Counted from the stretch's first letter, positions 9,154-18,353 are shown. The stretch: 64,000 nucleotides of DNA from Murimonas intestini (GCF_024622195.1 NZ_JANKBI010000019.1:1-64000), one strand, 5' to 3'. Numbers and translations are program-made. The notes: generated from the letters alone by a model not told the origin.

Positions 9154-9477
9154 TTACTCAAGGTGATACACTTCCTCCATCCCCGTCCACCAGCTGCCGC
9201 TATCCGGCTCTTCCAGACTCTGCTGGCAGGGTTTTACCACATCCCACCATTTCTGTGTAGCCGGATCGGCAGCCATCTTAGCCATATCCCCCTCGTAATC
9301 CTCCCCTGTATACTCATAACATGCAAATAGATATTCACCATAGTGGTAAATACTGTAATTAGTAATATTGCACTCTTTGATCATCCTGTTCACTTCAGGC
9401 CAGGGATCAGCGTGATATGCCTTATATTCTTCCAGGCGTTCCGGCCTGATCTTTATTAATTCACCTATCCTTCTCAT
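9154..9477 (-). CDS. rhaM: L-rhamnose mutarotase, 107 aa
   Basis: Interconverts alpha and beta anomers of L-rhamnose in the cytosol, the form check-point after rhamnosidase cleavage. Residues match the RhaM/YiiL pattern: Y18, H22 in EYKAYHADPWPE (H22 is the catalytic position in the family), Y41 in NYSIYHYG, and W77/W78 in DPATQKWWDVVKPCQ. Length is normal. ATG at 9477 has GGAGG six bases upstream; earlier in-frame starts lack a site. It lies between GH95 and the transporter, the clearest pointer that this operon handles L-rhamnose, although the family can also act on other 6-deoxy sugars. Confidence 0.85.
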   Translation of the reverse strand: MRRIGELIKIRPERLEEYKAYHADPWPEVNRMIKECNITNYSIYHYGEYLFACYEYTGEDYEGDMAKMAADPATQKWWDVVKPCQQSLEEPDSGSWWTGMEEVYHLE

Positions 9478-9522
9478 ATATATCCTCCATTTTCTCCGGA
9501 TGTCCGGCAAAAGTCATACTGT

Positions 9523-12042
9523 TCACTTCGCAAAGAGTAACCCGCAGGCCACATATTTTTTTCCTGCCCTGGCATAAATTTCTGCCGTATATTCCCCGCC
9601 GCTGCCGTCTGCCTGTATTTTGTGCCTACTCTCATTCCTGTTATCTGCTGTTTTGGCCAGCTGCACAGTAAAGGGATCCCTTGCCGTCAGAAGCAGCTTT
9701 CCATCCTCTGCCGCCTCAATGTATGCTTTCGTCAGATGCCCGTCCTGCCATTCTATAGATACCCCGAACCCTCCTCTTGCTGTAAGTCCCCTCACTCTGC
9801 CGTTCTTCCACCTGTACGGCAGCGCATACAGCAGATCCAGCCGGGCCGTTCCCTGCTCAAAACTGCTCTGCATGAGTAATTCTGCGATCCCGGCTGCTGC
9901 CCCCAGGTTCCCGTCTATCTGAAATATCTCCCTTTCTCCCGGTCCCTCTCCCAGCGGGGGATGAAGGTCCAGCAGATTATCATAGACGGAATGTCCCAGC
10001 ATTTGAGAAAGGCAGTTTTCCGCCGCCTCAGCATCTCCCAGTCTTGCATAGAAATTCACCAGCCAAGCTGCGTTCCACCCTATATGTATTCTCGCGTACT
10101 CTGTTCTGCGCTCAATGGTCCTTCTGACAGCAGGAAGCAATTCCTTCTGCCTGTGCCGGCTGATCTGCTGCATGGGATGGAAGCCTGCCAGATGGGCAAA
10201 ATGTCTGTGCCCGGGATCCGCTTCCTCAAAGTCTTCCAGCCATTCCCTGAGCTGCCCATACCTTCCGGTCTGATAACCCGGCAGCCCTTTCAGGAGGTCT
10301 TCTGCCTGCCTCTGCAGATCATCTTCAATTCCAAGCACCGTGCATATTTCCTTCATATTTTCCAGCGCCTCTCTGACCAGCGCTATATCCATTGTGGACG
10401 AGGCGCTGACACAGCACTCTCTGCCTCTCTCATCCAGAAACGTATTTTCCGGTGAGGTTGACGGGCAGGTGTGCCATCTCCCATCCGGTCCCTGGACAAG
10501 ATAATCAATAATAAATTCAACACATTCCCTGCAGACCGGATAGGCGCGCTCCCGCAAAAAACGCTCATCCCTTGTATACAGATAGTGCTGGTAAAAGCTC
10601 TGGGCCAGCCAGATGCCTCCCATTGGCCAGAATGCCCACTTCACTTCACCTGATGCCGGAACAGCCTGACGCCAAAGGTCTGTATTGTGGTGCACGGCAA
10701 ATCCTCTGCACCCCAGCGCTTCTGCCGCTGTTCTCCCTGACAGGCGCAGTTCGTCCTGCATATGGAACAGGGGCTCTTCACATTCCGGCAGGCTGCATGG
10801 CCCGCACAGCCAGTAGTTCATCTCTGTATTAATATTTGTGGTCCAGTTGCTGCTCCATACAGGCCGCACATCCTCACACCAGATCCCCTGCAGGTTAGCA
10901 GGCTGTGATTCCCTGTGTACAGGCCTCGAGGATGAGATCATCAGATAACGGCCATACTGAAATAACAGACTGTACAAACCTGAGTCATATAAGGCTCCCT
11001 CTCCGTCTTTTCTCTGCCCGGAGCCGTCTGCTGCCATCAGGCTGCGTATTCTGTTTAACCGCATATCTGTGGGAAGTTCTTCATAATCCTCATCCCTGTT
11101 TTCATTCTCTCCATCCCAGATTACAAGTTCCACCCGCCCATACAGCTCTGCGTAGTCTCTGATATGTTCTTTTTCCAGCTGTTCCCAGCTCTTCTCTGAT
11201 GACTTTCTCCATTTCCTCATGTTCTCCATATCCAGGTTCTCATAATTCTCTTCCAGAGGCTTTTTATACCCCCTGTAGCCCGTCTCCCCCAGGACCAGCA
11301 ATGTAAGGTCAGTAAAATTTTCCGCAAGAAGGCTTTCGTCTTCCTCAATGCGGACACTCCCGTCTGTCCTGGTGATACCCATCATCAGCGAAAATCTTAT
11401 CCCCGGATGTTCCATATCATATTTAACAGGAGTACGGCTCTCCACATAATTTGGTTCCACATGGCCGGGTGCCGTTCCATGCAGACAGACGATCGTGCTC
11501 CCCGCTGCCCTGCGGCAGAATGGATGGGGCGTGTTTAAAGAAATCCTTGCTGAAACAGGTATCCCATTGCTGGACAGATGTACCGCCAATGCATCTGCCG
11601 GTGCAGAACATATGGCCCTGCTGCTGACCTCTCTCCCCTCAGAGCCGGCTTTTACAGTTGAGAGCGCTGTATCCAGCCGAAGCTCTCTCTCATATTCAAG
11701 TGCCGGGAATGAGTTAAGATATTCAATTTCCAGACTGCCCGCCGTGGTATATGATTCATTCCAGGTTCCCAGCATTGTCTCCTTCATTCTCTGCCCGGCC
11801 TCGAAATATTTCCCCTCCCACACCAGGCCTCTCACTCTTTCCAGTTCGCCTGGGGGTATGTGCTGGTCTTTCCTCCAGCATTCTTCAGTACCTGACCACA
11901 GCGTGTCCATGTTCAGCGTCATTTTCTCCCTGGGATATCCTCCATACACCATAGCCCCAAAAGAACCATTTCCCACAGGCAGGGCCTGGGAAAATGATTC
12001 TGCCGGCTGCCTGTACCACAGCCGCGGTATGCTTTTTCCCAT
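9523..12042 (-). CDS. GH95 alpha-L-fucosidase/alpha-L-galactosidase, 839 aa
   Basis: Inverting glycosidase of GH95, no signal peptide, so intracellular. N-terminal motif LPVGNGSFGAMVYG; (alpha/alpha)6 barrel with NINTEMNYW (N403, N405), general acid E532 in TSPENTF, and D710 in FQIDGNLG. All family catalytic positions are present. The residue two before the first Asn is Thr (T401). As I recall the GH95 literature, fucosidases carry His there and alpha-L-galactosidases Thr, so L-galactosidase activity should be considered. Start at 12042 (a weak AGGTGAT site) is preferred; an upstream ATG at 12060 is possible. Four bases separate it from the upstream GH106-like gene. Confidence 0.88.
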   Translation of the reverse strand: MGKSIPRLWYRQPAESFSQALPVGNGSFGAMVYGGYPREKMTLNMDTLWSGTEECWRKDQHIPPGELERVRGLVWEGKYFEAGQRMKETMLGTWNESYTTAGSLEIEYLNSFPALEYERELRLDTALSTVKAGSEGREVSSRAICSAPADALAVHLSSNGIPVSARISLNTPHPFCRRAAGSTIVCLHGTAPGHVEPNYVESRTPVKYDMEHPGIRFSLMMGITRTDGSVRIEEDESLLAENFTDLTLLVLGETGYRGYKKPLEENYENLDMENMRKWRKSSEKSWEQLEKEHIRDYAELYGRVELVIWDGENENRDEDYEELPTDMRLNRIRSLMAADGSGQRKDGEGALYDSGLYSLLFQYGRYLMISSSRPVHRESQPANLQGIWCEDVRPVWSSNWTTNINTEMNYWLCGPCSLPECEEPLFHMQDELRLSGRTAAEALGCRGFAVHHNTDLWRQAVPASGEVKWAFWPMGGIWLAQSFYQHYLYTRDERFLRERAYPVCRECVEFIIDYLVQGPDGRWHTCPSTSPENTFLDERGRECCVSASSTMDIALVREALENMKEICTVLGIEDDLQRQAEDLLKGLPGYQTGRYGQLREWLEDFEEADPGHRHFAHLAGFHPMQQISRHRQKELLPAVRRTIERRTEYARIHIGWNAAWLVNFYARLGDAEAAENCLSQMLGHSVYDNLLDLHPPLGEGPGEREIFQIDGNLGAAAGIAELLMQSSFEQGTARLDLLYALPYRWKNGRVRGLTARGGFGVSIEWQDGHLTKAYIEAAEDGKLLLTARDPFTVQLAKTADNRNESRHKIQADGSGGEYTAEIYARAGKKYVACGLLFAK

Positions 12043-12046
12043 CTCA

Positions 12047-14716
12047 TCACCTGCTTTCATTCATCTTCTTCAGCTTCACCCAGACCGGCTTTCTGACCAG
12101 ACCGGGCGGAGTGAGTACGGAAAGAGCCGACCAGCTGTCACATGACTCGTAGACCGGCGTTGTATGGACATCTATCCTGATCCTGTTCTTACCCGGTTCC
12201 AGTTCTAATTCCTGCACATACGGAGGACTGAATAAACGCCCGCATAGCCCTTCATTTACATAAATACTCATGCATCCATCCGCTTCGGGGAATCTTAAGT
12301 ACCTTTTTTCTCTTTCAGAGGAATCAATCTCCGCCTCATAAATAATAGTCCCGTTAAATTTTTGTGCTGCCGCCCAGCCTGTCAGAACAGGAAATTCTTC
12401 TCCCCTGTCAATCCATGCTATACTCTGGCACCCGTCACAGCTGCGGTGTATCTCCCTGGATGAGATTTTCCAGACAGCCTGCAATTCCTCCCCTTCCTCC
12501 TCATATGGCAGGTAGACCGGACATCCATCCGGCTCTGTCTCTGTAAATATGATGACGCATGCTTCCTTCGGCTCCAGATTCAGGGGGACTCTGACACCAT
12601 TGTCCCTCAGGCGCCTTTCGGCAGGCAGCATAAACACTTTATTTTCCATAGCATTGTATCTGACTGCTGTCCATTCACTTCCGTAATAGACAAGGCGGGC
12701 ATCTGTTTTCTGTGAAGTACTCTCATTAAAGCAGCAGACAGCACATCCGTAATCACTCTCATATGTATAGATCCTGAGAGCAGGACCCCCGTTTTCACAG
12801 ACTGCCAGAGGATGTATCACAGCTGATGTTTCTTCTGCCAGATGTTCAATATCCGTCTCCTTTCCCGATTCCGCAAGCCGTTTGAGGATCCGGTCTGTAT
12901 CTCTCCTCTTTTTGGTCCCGCATATCCCTTCAGGTACACCTCCCGCAAAGAAAACAGGGCATCCCGCCTTCCCCAGCCTTATCAGCTCCTCTGCCGCCCA
13001 GTCCGGTATCTGTTCACAGAATGGAACAATAACAGCCTCATACCTCTGAGAACCTATTGTCAGTTTCCTCCCGTATTCTGCCTGTACGGGCATTGTCCCT
13101 GCCATCAGGTCAAAGGGGATAATATCCGCCTCGATCTGATGCTCCATTAAAGCCCGCAGCGGCTTCTGAAAAAGCATTGTCTTACCTGCCCACCCCGCAT
13201 CAGCATGGTAGAAGATGGCAGCTCTGGCTGCATATGTCCCTCCGCTAAAGAGATGGCAGATTCTGTTCATATACTTCATCAGCATTGCAAAACAGTGAAA
13301 CTGGCCATGATGCCCTCCGGCGTAGAAATGAGGCGGACAGTCCGGATCCGGGTATTCCTTGGGTGAAAAGGCATGGGGCACAAAATGATTGATCCCGCGG
13401 CTCATCATGTGATCCGCCAGCCATTTCATCAGAGCTGTGCTCTCCTGCCAGCCATATGCCCCGAAAATCTCACAGAGTGAATTCCCCGCCTTTTTTCCGT
13501 CAATATGGGCCAGAGAGCTTCCCATCTTGCCCAGGCCATAATGAAAGAACTCCCCGTCCCTGTCTGAGGCCACCCACTGGTGGATCACCTGATCCATACC
13601 GGGCATCACCTGCTGCAGAACCACATCAATGCCGGACATGCCCATTTCCCATATACTCCTGAAGTAATGGCCTGTACTGCAGCCAAGCCTTCCATGAGAA
13701 TTGTCGTCCTCAATAATATGTCCCAGATGCATGACGCCATGATTTCTGCACCAGCTGCCTATCTGGCCGGAAAAAGAACAGGCCAGCTGCTTTGTTGTCT
13801 CATCCATATACTCATATCTGACAGAACCTGTCATATCCCCCGCCTCATTCCACAACGCCGGAAGATATTTATAAAAAGAGTTTCCCCATCTGTTCTTAAG
13901 CCTCTCCTCCAGTTCGCCGCTCCAGGGGATATACTTCATTCCCCGTCCCAGCCTGGCCTGAAAATCATACCCCGGCAAATTTCCAAATTCAGGCTCATCC
14001 GAGAAAAAGCCTGTGAACACTGTCCCAAAATCATCCTTATAATGTTCATAATGTGCCTCATAGACCTGGTCGATCAGCACCTTTACCGAACGGCTGTCCA
14101 GGATATTAAAATAATCCAGCTTTCCGTCCCCCCGGTGAGTCGTATAGAATATCATAATCCTCCACAGGCCGTCAGGGATATCTGTCTCCAGCCATCCTCC
14201 GTTTATGAGTGAAGTCACATCTATAGCTGTTTCCAGTTCCAGCTCTGCAGAATCCTGGGCTTTTCTTTTAACCAGTACGGTTCTGAGCAGCTGCCCCTCC
14301 CCTTCCATCACTGCTTCCACAGGCAGGGAGGCATTTTTCACAGGTCCCAGGACATCTGTGTTCCATACAGTTAAAAACTTATTAGCCAGGGGATTATCTC
14401 CCCCGGAAAATGCTCCGTTAGCGTGCCCCGTGGGAAAATGGTCATCATCCAGCAGCCATACCTGCATATTGAACTTCCTGGCATACTCCATGACAAAATC
14501 CATGTCCTTCCACCAACCCGGGCCTGCAAAGTCCGGATGCGGCCTGGCCTCTATACACAATCCCCGGACACCGCAGCTTCTGATCTTTTCCATTTCCTGA
14601 AGCAGAATATCATGAGGCTCACCATGCATCCACAGAAAAGGATAGATATAATTGCCGCCTCTCTCTTCTAATACTTCTCTGAGTCTGTCTGAACCTGATC
14701 TGTTATTTTGTACCAT
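12047..14716 (-). CDS. GH106-like glycosidase (putative alpha-L-rhamnosidase), 889 aa
   Basis: Large intracellular glycosidase resembling GH106 (alpha-L-rhamnosidase). The barrel start FLWMHGEPHDILLQEMEKI, then VWLLDDDHFPTGHANG, parallels the family pattern of a tryptophan-rich opening and an 'Asp..Pro-Thr/Ser-Gly' loop. Candidate catalytic acids are E241 in FFSDEPEFG and E336 in GHIIEDDN. A C-terminal galactose-binding-like sandwich ends the protein. ATG at 14716 has GGAGGG seven bases upstream. A paralogue lies at 21080-23782 with the same landmarks. The GH106 assignment is from motif memory, so the family is likely but the substrate is uncertain. Confidence 0.65.
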   Translation of the reverse strand: MVQNNRSGSDRLREVLEERGGNYIYPFLWMHGEPHDILLQEMEKIRSCGVRGLCIEARPHPDFAGPGWWKDMDFVMEYARKFNMQVWLLDDDHFPTGHANGAFSGGDNPLANKFLTVWNTDVLGPVKNASLPVEAVMEGEGQLLRTVLVKRKAQDSAELELETAIDVTSLINGGWLETDIPDGLWRIMIFYTTHRGDGKLDYFNILDSRSVKVLIDQVYEAHYEHYKDDFGTVFTGFFSDEPEFGNLPGYDFQARLGRGMKYIPWSGELEERLKNRWGNSFYKYLPALWNEAGDMTGSVRYEYMDETTKQLACSFSGQIGSWCRNHGVMHLGHIIEDDNSHGRLGCSTGHYFRSIWEMGMSGIDVVLQQVMPGMDQVIHQWVASDRDGEFFHYGLGKMGSSLAHIDGKKAGNSLCEIFGAYGWQESTALMKWLADHMMSRGINHFVPHAFSPKEYPDPDCPPHFYAGGHHGQFHCFAMLMKYMNRICHLFSGGTYAARAAIFYHADAGWAGKTMLFQKPLRALMEHQIEADIIPFDLMAGTMPVQAEYGRKLTIGSQRYEAVIVPFCEQIPDWAAEELIRLGKAGCPVFFAGGVPEGICGTKKRRDTDRILKRLAESGKETDIEHLAEETSAVIHPLAVCENGGPALRIYTYESDYGCAVCCFNESTSQKTDARLVYYGSEWTAVRYNAMENKVFMLPAERRLRDNGVRVPLNLEPKEACVIIFTETEPDGCPVYLPYEEEGEELQAVWKISSREIHRSCDGCQSIAWIDRGEEFPVLTGWAAAQKFNGTIIYEAEIDSSEREKRYLRFPEADGCMSIYVNEGLCGRLFSPPYVQELELEPGKNRIRIDVHTTPVYESCDSWSALSVLTPPGLVRKPVWVKLKKMNESR

Positions 14717-14729
14717 CTTAGGCCCTCCT

Positions 14730-16799
14730 TCATCTCTCTGGCTTATCCCGGAAGAATACATTTACCCCAAAGGTACCCAGCTTTCTGTGTATCTCTGTTC
14801 TGCCATCCATCTCTCTGACGGTCCCTTCCACTGCGGCATCATCCCCGCTCAGTTCTCTCCATTCAGGATCCAGAGCGTACTCTTTCACCGACTCGTCATG
14901 ATTCATTACAAATAAATAGTCATGCTTCCTGCCGGGCCTGAACACGATCTCAACCTCAGCATTTCCGCTGTCCATACCCGAAGCAGATGCCTGGCTGTAC
15001 GGGCAGCTGATCCCAGCCTCCCGGACCCAGTCAGCTGTCAGCCTGTCCAGCAGCTTCTGTTCCGGCTCACACCCTGCATAATAGGCTCTGCCCTTTCCTG
15101 ACTGGCTGCATGTGAGGGCAGGCATCCCCTGATAATACTGATTTCCGTAATATAATAATGGCTGTGCATTTATCGGACTGATAATATCACACCATTTCCT
15201 TCCATACCCTGCCGCGTTCCCGTCCTGGTCTGTCAAAACAGCTTCATCCATGAGCAGGCAGTCATATTCGTGTACGTTAATGCCCAGCAAATCCGCCAGA
15301 TATCCAGGCAGAGTACTCTGGCTGCATACATTTTCCCTGTCCTTTGCCCCTGATCTCATGGTCATGACAAGATGCCCGCCATTTCTTACATAATCCCCGT
15401 ATCTTCCGGCTAACTCTTCATCCATCAGTATTGACAGCGGAGCAAATACAAGCTTATACTCATCCATCTTATCCCCTTCCCTTATAAAATCTACCGGTAT
15501 ATTCTGGGAATAAAGACTTTTATAGATCATCTGGACCTGCCCCGTGTAAGTCAGCTCAGGGTGGTGGGGCTGTATTTTAAACGCCCAGTCCTGGTCATAG
15601 GAAAAGACAATCGCAGTTTCTGCCCTCTGGCATATCCCTTCCATATCCTTCATCACGGGTGCCAGTTCCTGAATCACCCCGGCCAGCTCCCGGAACGTCC
15701 TTCCCGGCACGCCGTCATGAGGGAGAATGCCATGCCAGAATTGTTCTGTCCCAAACAGACATGTCCTCCATCTGAAAAATACAACAGCATCCGCTCCGTG
15801 TGCTGCCGTCTGATATGTCCACAGCTTCAGCTGGCCCGGCTTTGGTGTGCGTCCTATGATACTTCCACCCGTAGCGCCCGACTGCATCTCCATCATCCAG
15901 AATGGTTTCTTTTTCACACTCCTGATAAAATCATAGCAGGCTGCCACCTCATCCGGAGACTGTCCCGGCTGTTCAAAGTAATATCCTGTTGGATACTGGT
16001 CATTAGCCGCTATATCCAGCTGCTCTGCCATCTTAAAATAATCCGTCTTATCATAAAATCCCATAAGATTATGTGTAACCATATGTCCGGGACATATGGT
16101 TCTTATAATATCCGCCTGATATTTCAAAAAATCTATTACCAGATCTGAACAGAAACGCCGCCAGTTCAGCAATAGAGAAGGATTATGTGCAGTGGGCACG
16201 TCCCTGGGGGCTGGTATCTGCTCAAATTTCTGGTATTCCTGGCTCCAGAATACAGTTCCCCAGCTCTTATTCAGCTCCTGTATAGTTTTATATCTGCGCT
16301 TCAGCCATTCCTGAAAGGCTCTCTGGCAGGAGGGACACATACACAGATCCTCGTGGCTGTTGCCCAGCTCGTTATCTATCTGCCATCCTGCTATGGCAGG
16401 ATGGTCCCTGTAGTGCCGGGCCATCGCTGTGACCAGCTCTCCCACCGCGTTTCTATAATCCTGGCTGCTATGGCAGTCATGGTGACGCCCGCCAAACCCC
16501 TTTACCATGCCATGGCTGTCCACCGGCAGGATGTCAGGATACTTTTCTGTCAGCCAGGCCGGCGGAGCTGCCGTGGGTGTTCCCAGGATTGTACTGATAC
16601 CATGCCGGTACATTACAGAAACCGCCTCATCCAGCCATTCAAAACAGAATACCCCCGGCTCAGGTTCTATCCTGCTCCAGGCAAATTCCGCCATCCGAAC
16701 TGCTCCGATCCCCATTTCCTCCATTAGTTCCGCATCTTTCTCCAGCCTTTCTCTGCCCCAGTGTTCGGGATAATAATCCACTCCAAATTGAAATCCCAC
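14730..16799 (-). CDS. GH42 beta-galactosidase, 689 aa
   Basis: Retaining beta-galactosidase of GH42, intracellular (YesZ/LacZ-42 type). Acid/base E144 in WQIDNELG, nucleophile E304 in FWMMEMQSG. A zinc-site cysteine cluster C109, C153, C155, C158 (CMCPSC) is typical of the family. Barrel, then trimerisation (glutamine-amidotransferase-like) domain, then C-terminal domain. GTG start at 16799 with GAGGAGG upstream. It is the first gene of the operon and has a good promoter at 16834-16862. The downstream GH106-like gene follows after 13 bases. Confidence 0.92.
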   Translation of the reverse strand: MGFQFGVDYYPEHWGRERLEKDAELMEEMGIGAVRMAEFAWSRIEPEPGVFCFEWLDEAVSVMYRHGISTILGTPTAAPPAWLTEKYPDILPVDSHGMVKGFGGRHHDCHSSQDYRNAVGELVTAMARHYRDHPAIAGWQIDNELGNSHEDLCMCPSCQRAFQEWLKRRYKTIQELNKSWGTVFWSQEYQKFEQIPAPRDVPTAHNPSLLLNWRRFCSDLVIDFLKYQADIIRTICPGHMVTHNLMGFYDKTDYFKMAEQLDIAANDQYPTGYYFEQPGQSPDEVAACYDFIRSVKKKPFWMMEMQSGATGGSIIGRTPKPGQLKLWTYQTAAHGADAVVFFRWRTCLFGTEQFWHGILPHDGVPGRTFRELAGVIQELAPVMKDMEGICQRAETAIVFSYDQDWAFKIQPHHPELTYTGQVQMIYKSLYSQNIPVDFIREGDKMDEYKLVFAPLSILMDEELAGRYGDYVRNGGHLVMTMRSGAKDRENVCSQSTLPGYLADLLGINVHEYDCLLMDEAVLTDQDGNAAGYGRKWCDIISPINAQPLLYYGNQYYQGMPALTCSQSGKGRAYYAGCEPEQKLLDRLTADWVREAGISCPYSQASASGMDSGNAEVEIVFRPGRKHDYLFVMNHDESVKEYALDPEWRELSGDDAAVEGTVREMDGRTEIHRKLGTFGVNVFFRDKPER

Positions 16800-16833
16800 T
16801 ATTTCTACCTCCTCTGAATACTTTCCTGATTGA

Positions 16834-16862
16834 ATTATAGAAAAACCGGCCTTGTGAGTCCA
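16834..16862 (-). promoter_or_regulatory. Promoter of the GH42-GH106-GH95-rhaM-ABC-TCS operon
   Basis: On the minus strand TGGACT (16862-16857), a 17-base spacer and TATAAT (16839-16834). The -10 is perfect, the -35 matches 4/6. It is 35 bases before the GTG of the GH42 gene. Confidence 0.5.
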
Positions 16863-16883
16863 TAGAATATATGCAGGGGACAG

Positions 16884-16915
16884 TTGGAGAATTTATCGGA
16901 AAGGAAAAGACATTT
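16884..16915 (+). repeat. Imperfect 32-bp direct repeat, copy A
   Basis: Matches 17294-17325 at 26 of 32 positions without gaps; both copies end in AAGACATTT preceded by TATC(G/A)GAAA. The copies are 410 bases apart and bracket a decayed coding fragment and a perfect hairpin. This may be a footprint of an old insertion or segmental duplication. Confidence 0.45.
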
Positions 16916-16944
16916 CAGGAGTAAACCCGTTCATTGGATAATGA

Positions 16945-17091
16945 TTTGCAAGAGGTGTTCGTGACTATGAAGCCAAACAGAAAAAGAATACTGAACTGCA
17001 GGAGGCATACAACAAGCTGCTTGAATCGTATAATATCTTAAAAGATGCAGAAACTATTACTGCTGTCCCAAAAAGAGAAGAAACCAATTGA
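16945..17091 (+). pseudogene. Decayed 3' end of a coiled-coil-type gene
   Basis: The only open plus-strand frame here reads about 48 codons to a TGA at 17089-17091, including GVRDYEAKQKKNTELQEAYN and ending VPKREETN. The composition (Lys, Glu, Gln, Asn with heptad-like spacing) looks like the C-terminal coiled coil of a larger protein, such as a mobile-element mobilisation protein, but identity was not established. Two stop codons lie immediately upstream in frame and there is no start codon with a ribosome site, so it is a remnant. Confidence 0.4.
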
Positions 17092-17137
17092 CAATTTGGT
17101 ACATACGCCATAGAATGAAAATAATAAGAGAAATATA

Positions 17138-17180
17138 CGCCGTAAGGGTATTTTATTAAGAAAATTTTTCGCCGTAAGGG
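17138..17180 (+). repeat. Direct repeat CGCCGTAAGGG, two copies
   Basis: Identical 11-mers at 17138-17148 and 17170-17180, 32 bases apart; the second runs into the large hairpin at 17178. Together with the coding remnant this looks like the edge of a mobile element, but no transposase or integrase is present. Confidence 0.4.
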
Positions 17181-17225
17181 CAACATGAAAAGGCACTCAT
17201 GAATGGGTGCCTTTTCATGTTGCCC
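17178..17225. terminator. Perfect 19-bp stem-loop, terminator-like
   Basis: GGGCAACATGAAAAGGCAC (17178-17196) is exactly complementary to 17207-17225 across a 10-base loop. The plus-strand side is followed by an A/T-rich stretch ending in TTTTTT after about ten bases. The stem is unusually long and perfect for an ordinary terminator and may come from the decayed element. Confidence 0.5.
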
Positions 17226-17293
17226 AAATCTAATCTTTTTTATAAAATATGGTTTTATACCCACCAGTCCGAAATACATGTATTAAAAAGCAT

Positions 17294-17325
17294 TTGGCAA
17301 TTTTATCAGAAAAGCAAAGACATTT
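17294..17325 (+). repeat. Imperfect 32-bp direct repeat, copy B
   Basis: Partner of 16884-16915. This copy also carries the -35 hexamer (AAGACA) of the acetyltransferase promoter. Confidence 0.45.
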
Positions 17326-17345
17326 ACCTTCTCCCCTGCTATAAT
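17317..17345 (+). promoter_or_regulatory. Promoter of the GNAT gene
   Basis: AAGACA (17317-17322), 17 bases, TATAAT (17340-17345), with a TGC just before the -10 (extended -10). The leader to the ATG at 17453 is about 100 bases. Confidence 0.5.
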
Positions 17346-17452
17346 ATTAATAAATAGTTATTATCCGCAGAACCACACTTTCGGCGGAGCCGTAAATAGT
17401 AACCATAAATATATCCGGCCTCTTATTCTGCCTCTGAAGAAAGGAATTTATC

Positions 17453-18244
17453 ATGCTTACAAAAATAAATGATATACAGAACAATCACGCATACAGCAAA
17501 GTAATACCTGAGCTGTTCGCAAACTGGGAGGAGACTATAATCTGGTCCTGTCTTGATGGGACTATGGGCGATATCTACGTGAAGGACACAGGGGATCTCG
17601 TTTCTGCCATGGCCGTACTGGGAGATTTCTGTTTTTTTGCCGGAAAACCAGATTTGGAGCTGGTGGAGTTTGACACAGAGGACCGCCCTGACTACCTTAT
17701 AATGGTTCCTCAGACAGAAGAATGGGGAAGGTTCATTGAGCAGATCTATTCTAACAGGGCCAGAAAGACTGTACGCTATGCAATCAAAAAGGAGCCTGAC
17801 ATCTTTGATTATGCCCGGCTAAAGAGCGCCGTGGATTCTCTGGATCCGTCATATTCCATGAAGCTGATCGATGAAGAACTCTATCATTATTGCAGAGCAA
17901 ATCTCTGGAGCAGGTGCTTTGTCTCCTTATATCCGGATTACAAGACATATAAGAAGCTGGGACTGGGTGTTGTCATCCTCAAAGATGGAGAACTCGTCTC
18001 CGGCGCATCCTCTTATTCTACATACAGGGAGGGTATTGAGATAGAAATAGATACCAGGGAAGATTACCGCAGAAGGGGGCTGGCGTATGCCTGCGCCGCA
18101 GGACTTATTCTTGAATGCAAAAAGCGGGGGCTGTATCCCAGCTGGGATGCCCAAAATAAGTGGTCTGTCGCCCTGGCGGAAAAACTGGGTTATCATTATG
18201 ATCATGAATATACGGCATATGAAGTCTTCTGTAACCGTGCTTAA
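17453..18244 (+). CDS. GNAT-family acetyltransferase (ZmaR-like), 263 aa
   Basis: Acetyl-CoA-dependent N-acetyltransferase. The layout is that of the two-domain 'GNAT acetyltransferase' family that includes zwittermicin resistance protein ZmaR: a poorly conserved N-terminal half, then a C-terminal acetyl-CoA fold with VVILKDGELVSGASSYS and the pyrophosphate-binding loop RRRGLAYACAAG (about residues 205-216), ending ALAEKLGYHYDHEYTAYEV. AAAGGA precedes the ATG. It is monocistronic with its own promoter. The acceptor substrate is unknown; the small-molecule resistance link is by family only. Confidence 0.8.
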   Translation: MLTKINDIQNNHAYSKVIPELFANWEETIIWSCLDGTMGDIYVKDTGDLVSAMAVLGDFCFFAGKPDLELVEFDTEDRPDYLIMVPQTEEWGRFIEQIYSNRARKTVRYAIKKEPDIFDYARLKSAVDSLDPSYSMKLIDEELYHYCRANLWSRCFVSLYPDYKTYKKLGLGVVILKDGELVSGASSYSTYREGIEIEIDTREDYRRRGLAYACAAGLILECKKRGLYPSWDAQNKWSVALAEKLGYHYDHEYTAYEVFCNRA

Positions 18245-18274
18245 TGAAGCAGAACTATTTGTCATGAAGCAAAA

Positions 18275-18319
18275 AAGTGCCATTTCTCCACTGAGATTAT
18301 CACCGGAGAAATGGCACTT
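18275..18319 (-). terminator. Rho-independent terminator of the catalase gene
   Basis: Perfect 15-bp stem, AAGTGCCATTTCTCC (18275-18289) against 18305-18319, with a 15-base loop. On the minus strand the stem is followed by a run of T. It lies 34 bases beyond the catalase stop and may also stop the acetyltransferase transcript. Confidence 0.8.
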
Positions 18320-18353
18320 AAACGCTGTAACTGGCAGCCTTCTAATTATTTTA

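Noticed and set aside
13580..14212. 210-codon plus-strand open frame inside the GH106-like gene
   Set aside because: Antisense to a well supported glycosidase, no start signal, low-quality composition.
16965..17279. 104-codon minus-strand open frame in the gap upstream of GH42
   Set aside because: It spans the perfect hairpin and is antisense to the coding remnant; no ribosome site. Treated as non-coding.
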